64,000 nucleotides of DNA from Streptosporangium album (GTDB taxonomy: Bacteria > Actinomycetota > Actinomycetes > Streptosporangiales > Streptosporangiaceae), in NCBI RefSeq assembly GCF_014203795.1, contig NZ_JACHJU010000001.1, positions 1 through 64,000 of the forward strand. Direction: 5' to 3'. A program made the translations under genes and the position numbers. The notes below the pieces were generated by a model, which saw nothing but the letters and a program-made list of their open reading frames with translations, was not told the DNA's origin and searched no databases. Of this stretch, positions 28,902 to 38,398 are shown one piece after another. Every line of letters begins with the position of its first letter. Position 1 is the first letter of the stretch.

Positions 28902-28961
28902 CTAAGAAATGCGGGGCGTAGACATGACAGCCAGACTAGCCGCGACCGCCGGCAGCCGCAT
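28902..28961 (-). CDS. Possible leader peptide upstream of the ABC-F gene
   Basis: A 19-codon reading frame (MRLPAVAASLAVMSTPRIS) ends 58 bases before the ABC-F start; GATATAC just upstream of its ATG could be a -10 for a leaderless message. Short upstream frames that control ABC-F genes by ribosome stalling are known in actinobacteria. Here it is only a suggestion based on position. Confidence 0.25.
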   Translation of the reverse strand: MRLPAVAASLAVMSTPRIS

Positions 28962-28991
28962 CCGTATATCGAGCACAGCGCCGACCGGCGG

Positions 28992-31900
28992 TCACGAGGC
29001 AACCACGGACAGGGTGGAGCCGTGGCGGTCCTTGCGGACCCGGAGCTGGGCGGGGACGCGGGTGCGCAGCTCGGCGACGTGGCTGACGATGCCGACGGCC
29101 CGGCCGCCGTCGCGCAGTCCGTCGAGGATGTCGAGCACCCCATCGAGGGTGTCCTCGTCCAGGGTGCCGAACCCCTCGTCGACGAAGAGCGTGCCCAGCT
29201 CCACTCCCCCGGCCTCGGCGGTGACCACGTCGGCCAGGCCGAGGGCGAGCGCCAGCGAGGTGATGAAGCTCTCGCCTCCCGACAGGGTGGCGGGGTCGCG
29301 GTCCGCACCGGTCCAGCCGTCCAGGATGCGCAGGCCGAGTCCGCCGCCGGACCTGCTGCGGTCTCCCGCCGAGCGGCCGAGGTTGTGCTCCAGGAGATAG
29401 CGCCCGCCCGACATGTGGTCGAGCCGCTCGTTGGCCGACTCGACCACCTGGCGCAGGCGCTCGCCGAGCACGTAGGACGACAGCCGCATGTTCCACTGGT
29501 TGTCACTGGAGTTGCCGCCGGTCAGGGCCGCGAGCCGGTCGGCGAGGCGGTGCCGTTCGGCGGCGGGCAGCCAACGCTCCAGGCATCCGGCCAGCTCGGC
29601 GCGGAGCGCGGCCAGCCTGGCCCGGCGGGTCTCGGCCTGGTGCCGGGCGGACAGCAGGCCCGCGTGGGCCGCGTCGGCCGCGTCCCGGACGCGTCGCAGC
29701 TCGTCGAGGTCGGGCTCGGGCTCGGCCACGGCGGCGATCAGCTCCGGATCGGCCAGCACGGCCGTGACGGCGGCGCGTTCCTTGTCGAGCTCGCGGAGCC
29801 GCGTGGCCTTCTCCTCCTGCTCGGCGGGAGGGCGGACCGCGGCGCGGGCGTCGTCGAGTCCCAGGAATCCCGCCTCGACGGCAGCCGCCTGGGCGGCGGC
29901 CCGGGCCGTCGCGAGCTCACCGGCGGTGACCAGCTCCTCCCGGGTGGCCTCGACCGCCTCCCTGAGCAGCTCGGCCTCGTCGGACAGCCGGTCCAGCCTG
30001 ACGGCGAGGGTCGGGTCCTCACCCCGGGCCTCGTCGATGCGCGCGGTCAGCCGCTCGGCGTCGGCGGTGAGCTTCTCCGCATCCGTACGGCGGGCGGCCA
30101 GCGTGACCGCCAGCTCGCGTGAGCGCTCCTGAAGCTCGGTGGTCTCCCCCGCGATCCGGTCGGCCTCGGCCGCCAGCGCCGGCACCGCCCCGGCGGACTC
30201 GCGCAACCGGGCCAGGGCCTGCCCGGCCTCCTGGAGCTCCCGTTCCGCGCGTTCGACGGTGAGGTCGGTCAACTCGCACGCTTCGCGGTGGGTGGCGGCG
30301 AGGCCGGCGGTGCGGGCCGCCGCGGTGAGAGCGGCGCCGAGAAGGGCCACGTCCTCGGCGAGTCGGTCACGGCGGGCCTGAACGGTGGGATCGGCGCCGC
30401 GGGCCCCGTCCAGACGGCCGGTCAGCCGGTCGCGTTCGGCCTGCCATCCGGCCTGGCGGGCACGGCCCTCGGCCAGCAGCCGGGCGATCTCCGCGGCCCT
30501 GGCCCTCGCGCCTTCCAGCTCGGCCGCGACGCGGTCCGCCGCCACGCCGAGCGCCGTCTCCCGCCCGGCGGCGGCCATCAGGGCCGCAAGCTCCCGCTCG
30601 GCCTCGGCAAGGGCCTCCTGCGCCTGGTCGGCGGCCAGTCCACCGGCGACGGCGGAGGCCTCCTCCAGGCGTGAGGTCAGGGCGGTGACGGTGTTCTCGG
30701 CGGCCCGGCGCAGGCCGTCGGCGTCGTCGTAGGCGCGCTGAGCGGCGCGTTCGTCCTCCGCGGTGGGAGCCTCGTCCGCCGGGGCCGCCGGGGCCGGGTG
30801 GTCGGGCGAGCCACAGACAGCGCAGGGTTCGCCGGGGTCGAGTTTGCGCGCGAGCTCGGCGGCCATGCCGTCGATCCTGGCCTGGCGGAGGTCCAGATGA
30901 CGGTCGCGGAGCCGCTGGGCGTGGTCGGTCGCCTCGGCCTGGGCCGTGTGCGCGGTCTCCAGCTCCCCGTGGAGGCTGTCGCGCCGCCGGGCGGCGTCGC
31001 GGAGGGCGGCGGCGGCGTCCGCGGCCGCCCGCGCGGCGGGGACCCTGGCCGCCTGGTCCCTGACGGCGGCCAGCCGCGCCGAGGCCTCCGCCAGCGCCGC
31101 GGGCAGTTCCTCCTGGGCCGCACCGAGTGCGGACTCCTGGGCCGCCGCGTCGCGGAGCTCGGCGTCGAGGGCGGTGAGCAGCCCGGCCAGTTCGGCGAGC
31201 CGGGCCTCGTCGGCGCGCAGCCCCTCCAGGCCGGCGAGCTCCTCCCTGCGTTCACGCTCACCCGCGGCGAGCAGCTCACGGACCTCGTCCTCCTCCGCGA
31301 CGGCGAGCAGGTTGGGGCGGGTGGCCAGCGCGGAGAGCCTGACAGTCAGGTCGTCGCGGGCGGCGTCCAGGTCGGCGGCGAGGACGTCGCGGTGCTCGGC
31401 CGCCCGCAGGCGGGCGGCCGCGGCCTCCTCCGCCGACTCGGCGGCCGGGACCCGGGCGGCGTCCAGGCGGGCGGCCGTGAGGCGGGTGTCCACGTCGTGC
31501 CGGAGGCCCGGGAGGAGGGCCAGGCGGGTGTCGGTCCCGGCCTGGGCGGCGGTCAGCTCGGTGATCTCGCGGCCGGACTTCTCACGGTCCTGGACGATCC
31601 TCGCCAGGCGTGACTCCTCCTCGCGCAGCCCGCCCAGCCGGGTGATCTCGCGCTGGCGGTCACGCTCCAGCGTGGCCAGACGGCCGGAGGCGGCGTCCTG
31701 GTCTCCGCCGAGCACGGGGAGTGCGCGGGTGACGGCGTCGGCGGCCAGCCGGTGCGCCTTGGCGGCCGCCTCGGCCCGCTGCTCGGCCCCCTGGATCAGG
31801 GGGAGCACCCGGTCGGCGCGGGCGGCCTCGGCCAGGATGACCTCCAGGTCCGCCCGTTCCTCGGCGCTCTCCTCCAGCACCCGGCTGCGCGCGAGCGCCT

Positions 31901-32909
31901 CGGCGTGTCGGCGGCGCCGCTCGGCCAGCGCGGCGCCGTGCTCCAGGGCGGTGCGTGCCCGCCGTACCGTGGTCTCGCCCTCGCCGTGGTCCTGGCTCAT
32001 GGCGGTGAGGGCCCCCGCGGCGAGCTCCTCCAGTGCCCCGGCCCAGCCCAGCGGGTCGTCCTCGGCCGAGAGCGCGGCAGGCGACTCGGCGTCGTCTCCG
32101 AGAGGGTCGAAGAGCTCCACCGGGCCGGTCTCCGCGGAACCGGGGACCTGCGCCGGGGCCGCCGGCGCCGTCCCGGCTGTCTCAGCGGTTCCGGGAACCT
32201 CCGGGGATCCGCCCCCGGCCAGTGCGGCCAGCAGGTCGGGGCCCGCGGCCTCCTCCAGCCGTTTGACGGCGAAGTCCACTTCCTTGCGGAGGGCCTGCTG
32301 CTCGCGGTGGGCCTCGGTCCGCCTGTCTGCCAGCCAGGATTCGGCGGCGGCGTAGACCCTGACGGAGAAGAGGCGTTCCAGGACCTTGCGGCGGTCTTCG
32401 CCGTCGGCGCGCAGGAACCTGGCGAAGTCTCCCTGGGGCAACATGGCGACCTGGAAGAACTGGTCGGCGTTCATGCCCAGCAGGGTGCCGATGAGCTCTC
32501 CGGCCTCGTCGACCCGCGTGGTCAGCCCGCGCCACTCCCCCGAGGGGGTGAGCTCCTGCAGGACGGCCTTCTCGTTCTCCCTGGTGGTGCCGGTCCCTCT
32601 GAGCTTGGGGCGCTGCCAGGCGGGCGCCCGGCTGATCTTCAGCCGCCGCCCCCTGACCGTGACCTCCAGTGTCACACTGGGCCCCCGGCCCGGGGGCGCG
32701 TGGTCGCAGCGCAGACTCTTGGCGCTGTCGCGCTTGCCGGGCACCCGGCCGTAGAGGGCGTAGCAGAGCGCGTCCAGCACGGTGGTCTTGCCCGCGCCGG
32801 TGGGTCCGTGGATGAGGAACAGCCCGGCCTCGGCGAGGGCGTCGAAGTCGACCTCCTCGTCACCGGGGAAGGAACCGAACGCGCTGATCCACAGACGGTG
32901 CGGGCGCAT
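28992..32909 (-). CDS. sbcC: SbcC exonuclease subunit (Rad50-like ATPase)
   Basis: 1305 aa. Walker A HGPTGAGKTT near residue 35, Q-loop region MLPQGDFARFL, two long coiled coils meeting at a zinc-hook CAVC (C696, C699), signature TLSGGESF and Walker B LFVDEGFGTLD near the C-terminus. It forms the SbcCD complex that opens hairpins and processes DNA ends. ATG directly follows the SbcD stop (TAGATG), so the two are translationally coupled. Confidence 0.95.
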   Translation of the reverse strand: MRPHRLWISAFGSFPGDEEVDFDALAEAGLFLIHGPTGAGKTTVLDALCYALYGRVPGKRDSAKSLRCDHAPPGRGPSVTLEVTVRGRRLKISRAPAWQRPKLRGTGTTRENEKAVLQELTPSGEWRGLTTRVDEAGELIGTLLGMNADQFFQVAMLPQGDFARFLRADGEDRRKVLERLFSVRVYAAAESWLADRRTEAHREQQALRKEVDFAVKRLEEAAGPDLLAALAGGGSPEVPGTAETAGTAPAAPAQVPGSAETGPVELFDPLGDDAESPAALSAEDDPLGWAGALEELAAGALTAMSQDHGEGETTVRRARTALEHGAALAERRRRHAEALARSRVLEESAEERADLEVILAEAARADRVLPLIQGAEQRAEAAAKAHRLAADAVTRALPVLGGDQDAASGRLATLERDRQREITRLGGLREEESRLARIVQDREKSGREITELTAAQAGTDTRLALLPGLRHDVDTRLTAARLDAARVPAAESAEEAAAARLRAAEHRDVLAADLDAARDDLTVRLSALATRPNLLAVAEEDEVRELLAAGERERREELAGLEGLRADEARLAELAGLLTALDAELRDAAAQESALGAAQEELPAALAEASARLAAVRDQAARVPAARAAADAAAALRDAARRRDSLHGELETAHTAQAEATDHAQRLRDRHLDLRQARIDGMAAELARKLDPGEPCAVCGSPDHPAPAAPADEAPTAEDERAAQRAYDDADGLRRAAENTVTALTSRLEEASAVAGGLAADQAQEALAEAERELAALMAAAGRETALGVAADRVAAELEGARARAAEIARLLAEGRARQAGWQAERDRLTGRLDGARGADPTVQARRDRLAEDVALLGAALTAAARTAGLAATHREACELTDLTVERAERELQEAGQALARLRESAGAVPALAAEADRIAGETTELQERSRELAVTLAARRTDAEKLTADAERLTARIDEARGEDPTLAVRLDRLSDEAELLREAVEATREELVTAGELATARAAAQAAAVEAGFLGLDDARAAVRPPAEQEEKATRLRELDKERAAVTAVLADPELIAAVAEPEPDLDELRRVRDAADAAHAGLLSARHQAETRRARLAALRAELAGCLERWLPAAERHRLADRLAALTGGNSSDNQWNMRLSSYVLGERLRQVVESANERLDHMSGGRYLLEHNLGRSAGDRSRSGGGLGLRILDGWTGADRDPATLSGGESFITSLALALGLADVVTAEAGGVELGTLFVDEGFGTLDEDTLDGVLDILDGLRDGGRAVGIVSHVAELRTRVPAQLRVRKDRHGSTLSVVAS

Positions 32910-34037
32910 CTACGCCATCGCCTCCTTGGTACGGCAGGCCTCCACGGCCTCCTGGATCAAGCGGGTCTCGTCGGCGTCGGCGGCCTCCCCGCGCACCTCC
33001 CGGACGAAGTCGAGGGTGACGTCGAGCTCGGGGCGCCCGGCCAGCTTCGGCCGTGTCACGGCCTCGCGGACGCCGCCCTCCGGCTCGAAGGAGAGCGCGA
33101 GGGTGTGCTCGAAACGCGACCGGAGCCGCTCCATGGCGCCCTTCGGCCGGACCGGGTCGGTGAGCGTCACCTGCAGCCAGTGCTCCTCGTAGGGGGCGTG
33201 CTCGGCCGAGGTCAGCAGGTCGTCGAGACGCCCGCGGAGCCGGTGGACCGGCCGGGGCACCGGCGCCTCGGCGAACTCCGCGGTCACCTGTCCCGTCGGG
33301 CCGAGATCCACCAGCCAGGAGCCCTTCACCTGGCCCGCTTCGGAGAAGGAGTAGGCGATCGGGGATCCGGAGTAGCGCACGGTCTCGCTCATCCGCTGGC
33401 GTCCGTGGAGATGGCCCAGGGCCACGTAGTCGACGCCGTCGAAGGCCGAGACCGGGACGTGCGCGACCCCGCCGACGCTGATGTCGCGCTCGCTGTCGCT
33501 GGCCTGCCCTCCCGTCACGAACGCGTGGGCCAGAACCACCGACCGGGGGCCCCGGTGGCGCAGATCGGCGCGGATCAGGGACATGGCGTGGTCGATCGCG
33601 GCGGTGTGGGTGCGCGCGGGCAGCTCCCAGGGGCCGCGTATCAGCTCGGGCTCCAGGTAGGGGATGCCGTAGAACGCCACGTCGTCGATCACCACGGGCT
33701 CGCCGACCCGTCCCGCGTCGGTGCGCAGGTGGACGCCCGCGGCGTCCATGAGGTCGGCGCCGAAGCCCAGCCGGCGCGCGGAGTCGTGGTTGCCGCTGAT
33801 CAGCACGGTGCGCACGCGCTCGGCGACCAGCCGCCGCAGGGCCTGGTTGCACAGGTCCACCGCGTCGACCGAGGGCAGCGCCCGGTCGTAGACGTCGCCG
33901 GAGACGACGACCACGTCGACCCGCTCGGTGCGGACCGTCTCGATCAGGTGGTCGACGAAGGCCCCCTGGGCGGCCAGGAGGCTCTCACGGTGGAACGAAC
34001 GGCCCAGATGCCAGTCCGAGGTGTGCAGTACGCGCAT
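32910..34037 (-). CDS. sbcD: SbcD exonuclease subunit (Mre11-like phosphoesterase)
   Basis: 375 aa. Metallophosphoesterase motifs are all present: SDWHLG (D8, H10), GDVYD, GNHD, LAHAFV and GHLHGR. A C-terminal DNA-binding/capping domain follows. Partner of SbcC encoded just downstream; together a double-strand-end nuclease. ATG start, clear promoter side toward the divergent hydrolase gene. Confidence 0.95.
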   Translation of the reverse strand: MRVLHTSDWHLGRSFHRESLLAAQGAFVDHLIETVRTERVDVVVVSGDVYDRALPSVDAVDLCNQALRRLVAERVRTVLISGNHDSARRLGFGADLMDAAGVHLRTDAGRVGEPVVIDDVAFYGIPYLEPELIRGPWELPARTHTAAIDHAMSLIRADLRHRGPRSVVLAHAFVTGGQASDSERDISVGGVAHVPVSAFDGVDYVALGHLHGRQRMSETVRYSGSPIAYSFSEAGQVKGSWLVDLGPTGQVTAEFAEAPVPRPVHRLRGRLDDLLTSAEHAPYEEHWLQVTLTDPVRPKGAMERLRSRFEHTLALSFEPEGGVREAVTRPKLAGRPELDVTLDFVREVRGEAADADETRLIQEAVEACRTKEAMA

Positions 34038-34201
34038 GTCGCTTGAAGCTAACAGGCCCCAGCCACAAATGCGTCCACTCTGACCACACCGGCCTCTCCC
34101 TCTGTCGTGAGGTCATGGGGGTGGGTACGCTGGATGATCAGAGGGAACGATACCGGCATACGGTCCTCACGGAGACGGCGACGATCGGGGAGCGGGTCGG
34201 C

Positions 34202-35692
34202 ATGCAGGTGGGCCGAGGCGTGTTGAGCGTGGCTGCGGGCTTGATCCTGCTGGCTCTCGCGATGGTGGGCTACACGCTGCCTCCCCCGTTCGACCCACCG
34301 CCGCTGACCACGGACCCGGTCTTCCAGACCCTGCCCGCCCAGCCGCCCGGCGAGGCCCGGCACGTCCCCCTGGCCGCGCAGATCGTCACGCAGGACATCA
34401 CGGTCGACGTCGGGGACACCACCCTCGAGGCCACGATCCGCGCGCCGCTCACCCCCGGGAGGCATCCCGCCCTGATCTTCGTCCAGGGGGCCGGCCCCGG
34501 TGTCCGGAGCGAGTTCACCACCCAGGCCGAGGCGCTGGCCAGGACGGGGATCGTCACGCTCACCTACGACAAGCGGACCGTGCGCTACGACTTCCGCAAC
34601 CGCGACTTCGGCCTGCTCGCCGATGACGCGCTGCGCGTCCTGGAACGCCTCCGCCTGCGCGCCGACGTCGACCCGGCCCGCATCGGGCTCTGGGGGGTGA
34701 GCGAGGGGAGCTGGGTGGTTCCGATCGCGGCCGCCAAGAGCTCCGACGTCGGGTTCACCGTGCTGGTCTCGGCGCCCAACGTCTCCCCCATGCGTCAGGT
34801 CTCCTGGGCGATGGGTGAGCAGCTCGACCGGCTGCACGCGCCCAGCGGGGTACGGGATCTGATCATCCGGGCGATGAGCGCGGTCCACATGAACTTCCTG
34901 CGCTACGACGGCCTGCCCGCGCTGCGCGGGATCCACCAGCCGGTTCTCGCCTTGTACGGCACGCGCGACCCGTCGATCCCGTTCGTGGAGAGCAGTCAGG
35001 CGCTCACCGCCGCGCTCGCCGAGAGCGGCAACACCGACTACACGATCCGCTATCTCGCCGGCGCCGACCACGGCATGCGCATCCATGGAGGACCGTTCGT
35101 CCCGGGTTACCTGGAGACGCTGTCCAACTGGGTCAAGGGCCTGCCGGGCACGGCCAGGCCGGCGGTGCACATCGCGGGCGCCACCCCGGTCCAGCGTTAC
35201 GAGGCCAGCGAGGTCCCCAACGCCCCGTGGTACGCCGGGGGCACGGTCCTGGGGCTCGCGCTCTGCCTGGCCGCCGTCGGATACGTGGTCGGCCCGGTGA
35301 CCGAGATGGTGCTACGGCTGCGCGGCCGGCAGCTTCCCGCCGATGCCAACGCCCTGATCTGGCCGCCCATCCGGCGCCGGCTCCACCGGATGGCCTGGAC
35401 CGGGCTCGGGCTGCTGATATCGGTGCTGGCGTTCATCACGCTGCTGGTGCTGTTCTCGGTCAACCAGGCGGGGGCCTGGCCGGCGGTGCTCGCCGGATGG
35501 CTGGTCATCCGGATCCTGGCCGTGCTCATGCTGCTGCAGGAGGTCACCGCCGTGGCCGCCGTCGTCTCCGGGATGCGGGAGGGCTGGGAGCCCAGCCGGC
35601 CGCAGCGCGCCGCGACCGCCGGGGTGCTGGGCAGCACCGGCCTGCTCCTGGTCGCCGGCGCCTACTACAGCCTGTTCGCGTTCCCGTGGTAG
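34202..35692 (+). CDS. Membrane-anchored alpha/beta hydrolase
   Basis: About 496 aa. N-terminal membrane anchor (VLSVAAGLILLALAMVGYTLP), then an extracytoplasmic alpha/beta hydrolase domain with an oxyanion region FVQGAGPG, nucleophile elbow GVSEGS and a late ADHGMR His. Four C-terminal membrane segments follow from about residue 350. Substrate unknown. The start is uncertain: ATG at 34202 has GGGGAGCGG upstream; ATG at 34115 is in frame but its first codons are unusually AT-rich. The 3' end overlaps the convergent hydrolase gene by 28 bases. Confidence 0.82.
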   Translation: MQVGRGVLSVAAGLILLALAMVGYTLPPPFDPPPLTTDPVFQTLPAQPPGEARHVPLAAQIVTQDITVDVGDTTLEATIRAPLTPGRHPALIFVQGAGPGVRSEFTTQAEALARTGIVTLTYDKRTVRYDFRNRDFGLLADDALRVLERLRLRADVDPARIGLWGVSEGSWVVPIAAAKSSDVGFTVLVSAPNVSPMRQVSWAMGEQLDRLHAPSGVRDLIIRAMSAVHMNFLRYDGLPALRGIHQPVLALYGTRDPSIPFVESSQALTAALAESGNTDYTIRYLAGADHGMRIHGGPFVPGYLETLSNWVKGLPGTARPAVHIAGATPVQRYEASEVPNAPWYAGGTVLGLALCLAAVGYVVGPVTEMVLRLRGRQLPADANALIWPPIRRRLHRMAWTGLGLLISVLAFITLLVLFSVNQAGAWPAVLAGWLVIRILAVLMLLQEVTAVAAVVSGMREGWEPSRPQRAATAGVLGSTGLLLVAGAYYSLFAFPW

Positions 35693-36624
35693 CAGGCGAG
35701 CCAGCGGTCCATCTCGGCGAACACCTGCTTGCGCACGGGTGCGGACGACAGCACCAGGTCGTGCATGCCGCCCGGCACCCGGACACACGTCACGTGAGGA
35801 CCGATCCTGGTCGCCCAGTGGGCGATCTGCCGGGGGTCGAGCACGACGTCGGCGCCCTGTGCCTCCGGCGCGAAGTCGCGCAACCGCAGTCCTTTCTCCG
35901 CGCAGAGCACCAGGGTCGGGACGTCCACCCGGAGGCCGCCGTGGAGACGCCGCTGGGCCCGGCGGATCGCGGCCAGCCAGGCCGCGTGCACCGTGAATCC
36001 GCCGATCGGCTTCCAGCCCAGGTCGAAGTCCCACTCACCGTGATGGTCGCGGTGCAGGCTCGTGCCGTACGCGGTGGCCGCCGGCCCGAGGGGCAGTACG
36101 GCGCGCGGGGACATCCTGGCCATCGGCCTCCTGAGCAGGTCGGCGGCGAGCCGGAGAGGTGAGGGGACGTTGAGGTCGAGGAAGGGGCTGTTGAGCACGA
36201 GGCTCTGGACCAGCCCCCGGCCCCGGACCCGGTCGGCCCACAGGGCGGCGATCAGACCGCCGGTGGAGTGACCGTTGAGGACCACCTCGTCGTGGCCGTC
36301 CTCCTCGCGGATGATCCGGACCGCCTCGTCGACCTCCGGGAAGTACTCGGTGATGCTGCGCACGAAACCCCGGGTCTGGTGCGGCAGCAGCGAGCGGCCG
36401 TACTTGCGCAGGTCCAGGCCGTAGAAGTCGATGCCCTGGGCGACGAAGTGGTCGGCCAGATGGGTCTGGAAGAAGTAGTCGGTGAACCCGTGGAGGTAGA
36501 GCACGGCTCTGCCGGTGGGTCCGGGGGCGCGCCGCCGTACCAGCGAGGCGACCACCGCCCCCTCGTAGTCGTCGGCCATGGGCAGGGCCGTGAGTTCGTA
36601 GTCGGGGCCGAGAACGTCGCGCAT
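35665..36624 (-). CDS. Alpha/beta hydrolase (serine aminopeptidase S33/monoacylglycerol lipase-like)
   Basis: 319 aa, cytosolic. LYLHGFTDYFF supplies the oxyanion strand, nucleophile elbow GHSTGG, and PGGMHDLVLS the catalytic His. Similar in length and order to lysophospholipase/monoacylglycerol-lipase type proteins; exact substrate not known. ATG at 36622-36624 is chosen because TAACCT lies about 10 bases upstream (possible leaderless start) and upstream extensions look non-coding. Confidence 0.85.
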   Translation of the reverse strand: MRDVLGPDYELTALPMADDYEGAVVASLVRRRAPGPTGRAVLYLHGFTDYFFQTHLADHFVAQGIDFYGLDLRKYGRSLLPHQTRGFVRSITEYFPEVDEAVRIIREEDGHDEVVLNGHSTGGLIAALWADRVRGRGLVQSLVLNSPFLDLNVPSPLRLAADLLRRPMARMSPRAVLPLGPAATAYGTSLHRDHHGEWDFDLGWKPIGGFTVHAAWLAAIRRAQRRLHGGLRVDVPTLVLCAEKGLRLRDFAPEAQGADVVLDPRQIAHWATRIGPHVTCVRVPGGMHDLVLSSAPVRKQVFAEMDRWLACYHGNANRL

Positions 36625-36775
36625 ACCGATCAGGTTAGGTCGTAGGGGTTGGCGGGATAGGACGAGATTGCTTCCCGCGGTGTTCACCCGCTCGTCGTCC
36701 GCGCGTCCGGGACACCGCCCTACCATCTCCCTGCGGCGCTCGAACGCGCCCGTAAGCGGAGGAATCGGGGAGCAG

Positions 36776-38221
36776 GTGACAGGCAACTCAAAACCATCCA
36801 GGGTCGGCGCGGTCATCGGATGGACGGCCCTTTCCGTCATCGCCCCGGGGGCCGCGCACCTGCGCGCCGGATGGCGCAGGACCGGGCTGACGCTCCTGTC
36901 CGTCCATGCCGTGCTGCTGCTGGGGCTGTCGTGGGTCGCGCTCACCGCCGACCTCGGCGACCTCGCCGGACGGCTCGTCGCGTCGTCCTGGCTGACCGTG
37001 GTCACCGTGGTCTCCGTCGCCCTCGGCCTCGCCTGGTCCGCGCTGGTCGTGCACTCGTTCGTGGTGCTGAACCCGGCGAGGCTCTCCCGAGCCGGTCAGG
37101 CGGCCGCCGGAATCCTCGCGGGCGTGCTGGCGGTGGCCGTGCTGCTGCCGTTCGGCCTGGCCGGGCAGTACGCCGCGGTCTCGCAGTCGGCGCTGGAGGA
37201 GGTCTTCAGCGCGCCGGCCACCACAGCGCCGTCGGCGGCCTCGACCGGCGGGGGGGATCCGTGGGCGGGCCGGGACCGGGTGAACATCCTGCTGCTCGGC
37301 GGCGACGCCGACACCCACCGGGTGGGTGTGCGGACCGACAGCATCAACGTGGCCAGCATCGACGTCGAGACCGGCGAAACCGTGCTGCTGAGCCTGCCGC
37401 GCAACCTGGAGAACGTCCGGTTCGTCCCCGGCTCACCGATGGCCAGGCGGTTCCCCGACGGCTTCCGGCTACCCGCCAACCCGGACGGTTCGCGCGAGGA
37501 CCTGCTGTTCGCCGTCTGGGAGTACGCCGACTCCCACCCGGAGGTCTTCGGCGGCCGTAAGGGCCAGGGCACCCGGACGCTCATGGAGACGGTCGGCCAC
37601 ACCCTCGGCCTGAAGATCGACTGGTACGCCCTGGTGAACATGTGGGGCTTCGCGCGGCTGATCGACGCGATCGGGGGCGTACGGCTGACGGTGCCGCAGG
37701 ACGTGGTCTTCGGCAAGTACGACGAGGGGCTGGTCAAGGCCGGCACCCGCAGGCTCCGCGGGGCCGACGCGATGTGGTTCGCCCGCTCGCGGACCAACAG
37801 CGACGACTTCACCCGGATGGGACGCCAGCGCTGCGTCCTGGGCGCCCTTCTCGCGCAGACCGACCCGGCGACCGTACTCGCCCGGTTCAACCAGGTCGCG
37901 CTGGCCACCAAGGAACTCCTGCGGACCGACATCCCGCGCCCGATGCTGGAGCACCTGGTCCCGCTGGCCCTGAAGGTGAAGAACGCCAGGGTGACCAGCG
38001 TCCAGTTCGTCCCACCGTTGATCAACACCGGCTACCCCGACTGGGAAAAGATCCGCAGCGTCACCGCCAAGGCCGTCCGCTCCTCGGCCGCGCCCCGGCG
38101 GCACCTCACCACCACCACCGCCCGGCCCACCGTCGCCCCGTCCGCCGTGCCCGCTCCCCGGACCAGTCCCAGGGCGACGGCCGCGGCCGCCCCCAAGGAC
38201 ATCACCGACGGGTGCGGCTGA
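36776..38221 (+). CDS. LytR-CpsA-Psr (LCP) family cell-wall ligase
   Basis: 481 aa. Four hydrophobic segments in the first 140 residues, then an extracytoplasmic LCP domain: NILLLGGDADTHRVGVRTDSINV, the LPRNLE arginine motif and RRLRGADAMWFARSRTNSDDFTRMGRQR. The C-terminus is a Pro/Thr/Ala-rich tail. LCP proteins transfer undecaprenyl-linked glycopolymers to peptidoglycan. Several N-terminal membrane spans instead of one are unusual but known in actinomycetes. GTG start with GGGGAG 5 nt upstream. Confidence 0.9.
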   Translation: MTGNSKPSRVGAVIGWTALSVIAPGAAHLRAGWRRTGLTLLSVHAVLLLGLSWVALTADLGDLAGRLVASSWLTVVTVVSVALGLAWSALVVHSFVVLNPARLSRAGQAAAGILAGVLAVAVLLPFGLAGQYAAVSQSALEEVFSAPATTAPSAASTGGGDPWAGRDRVNILLLGGDADTHRVGVRTDSINVASIDVETGETVLLSLPRNLENVRFVPGSPMARRFPDGFRLPANPDGSREDLLFAVWEYADSHPEVFGGRKGQGTRTLMETVGHTLGLKIDWYALVNMWGFARLIDAIGGVRLTVPQDVVFGKYDEGLVKAGTRRLRGADAMWFARSRTNSDDFTRMGRQRCVLGALLAQTDPATVLARFNQVALATKELLRTDIPRPMLEHLVPLALKVKNARVTSVQFVPPLINTGYPDWEKIRSVTAKAVRSSAAPRRHLTTTTARPTVAPSAVPAPRTSPRATAAAAPKDITDGCG

Positions 38222-38237
38222 CCCGGCCCGCCGGAGT

Positions 38238-38398
38238 CTTTGACAACGAATTCACCCCGGCAGGAGACGGGCGGATCGGCTTCGTCGCCGCCGGCGACGT
38301 GGCCGCAGCCGCCGGACCGGGCGCGGGAGATGATGCTGGCGAACGGCCTGCCCGCGTGGCAGGCCGACGGGACAACCGCGCTCGATCAGGCGGCGTAG
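38238..38398 (+). pseudogene. Relic of a NmrA/SDR-type oxidoreductase
   Basis: The 3' flank of the LCP gene still codes for pieces typical of NAD(P)-binding NmrA-family proteins. One frame gives NEFTPAGDGRIGFVAAGDVAAAA, and another continues AREMMLANGLPAWQADG to a stop at 38396. The two pieces are in different frames, with the family's intervening part missing. No start codon or 5' part is present. The end overlaps the convergent enolase-like gene by 13 bases. Confidence 0.55.

Noticed and set aside
31752..34046. 764-codon plus-strand frame opposite sbcC/sbcD
   Set aside because: Antisense shadow of two clearly identified genes.
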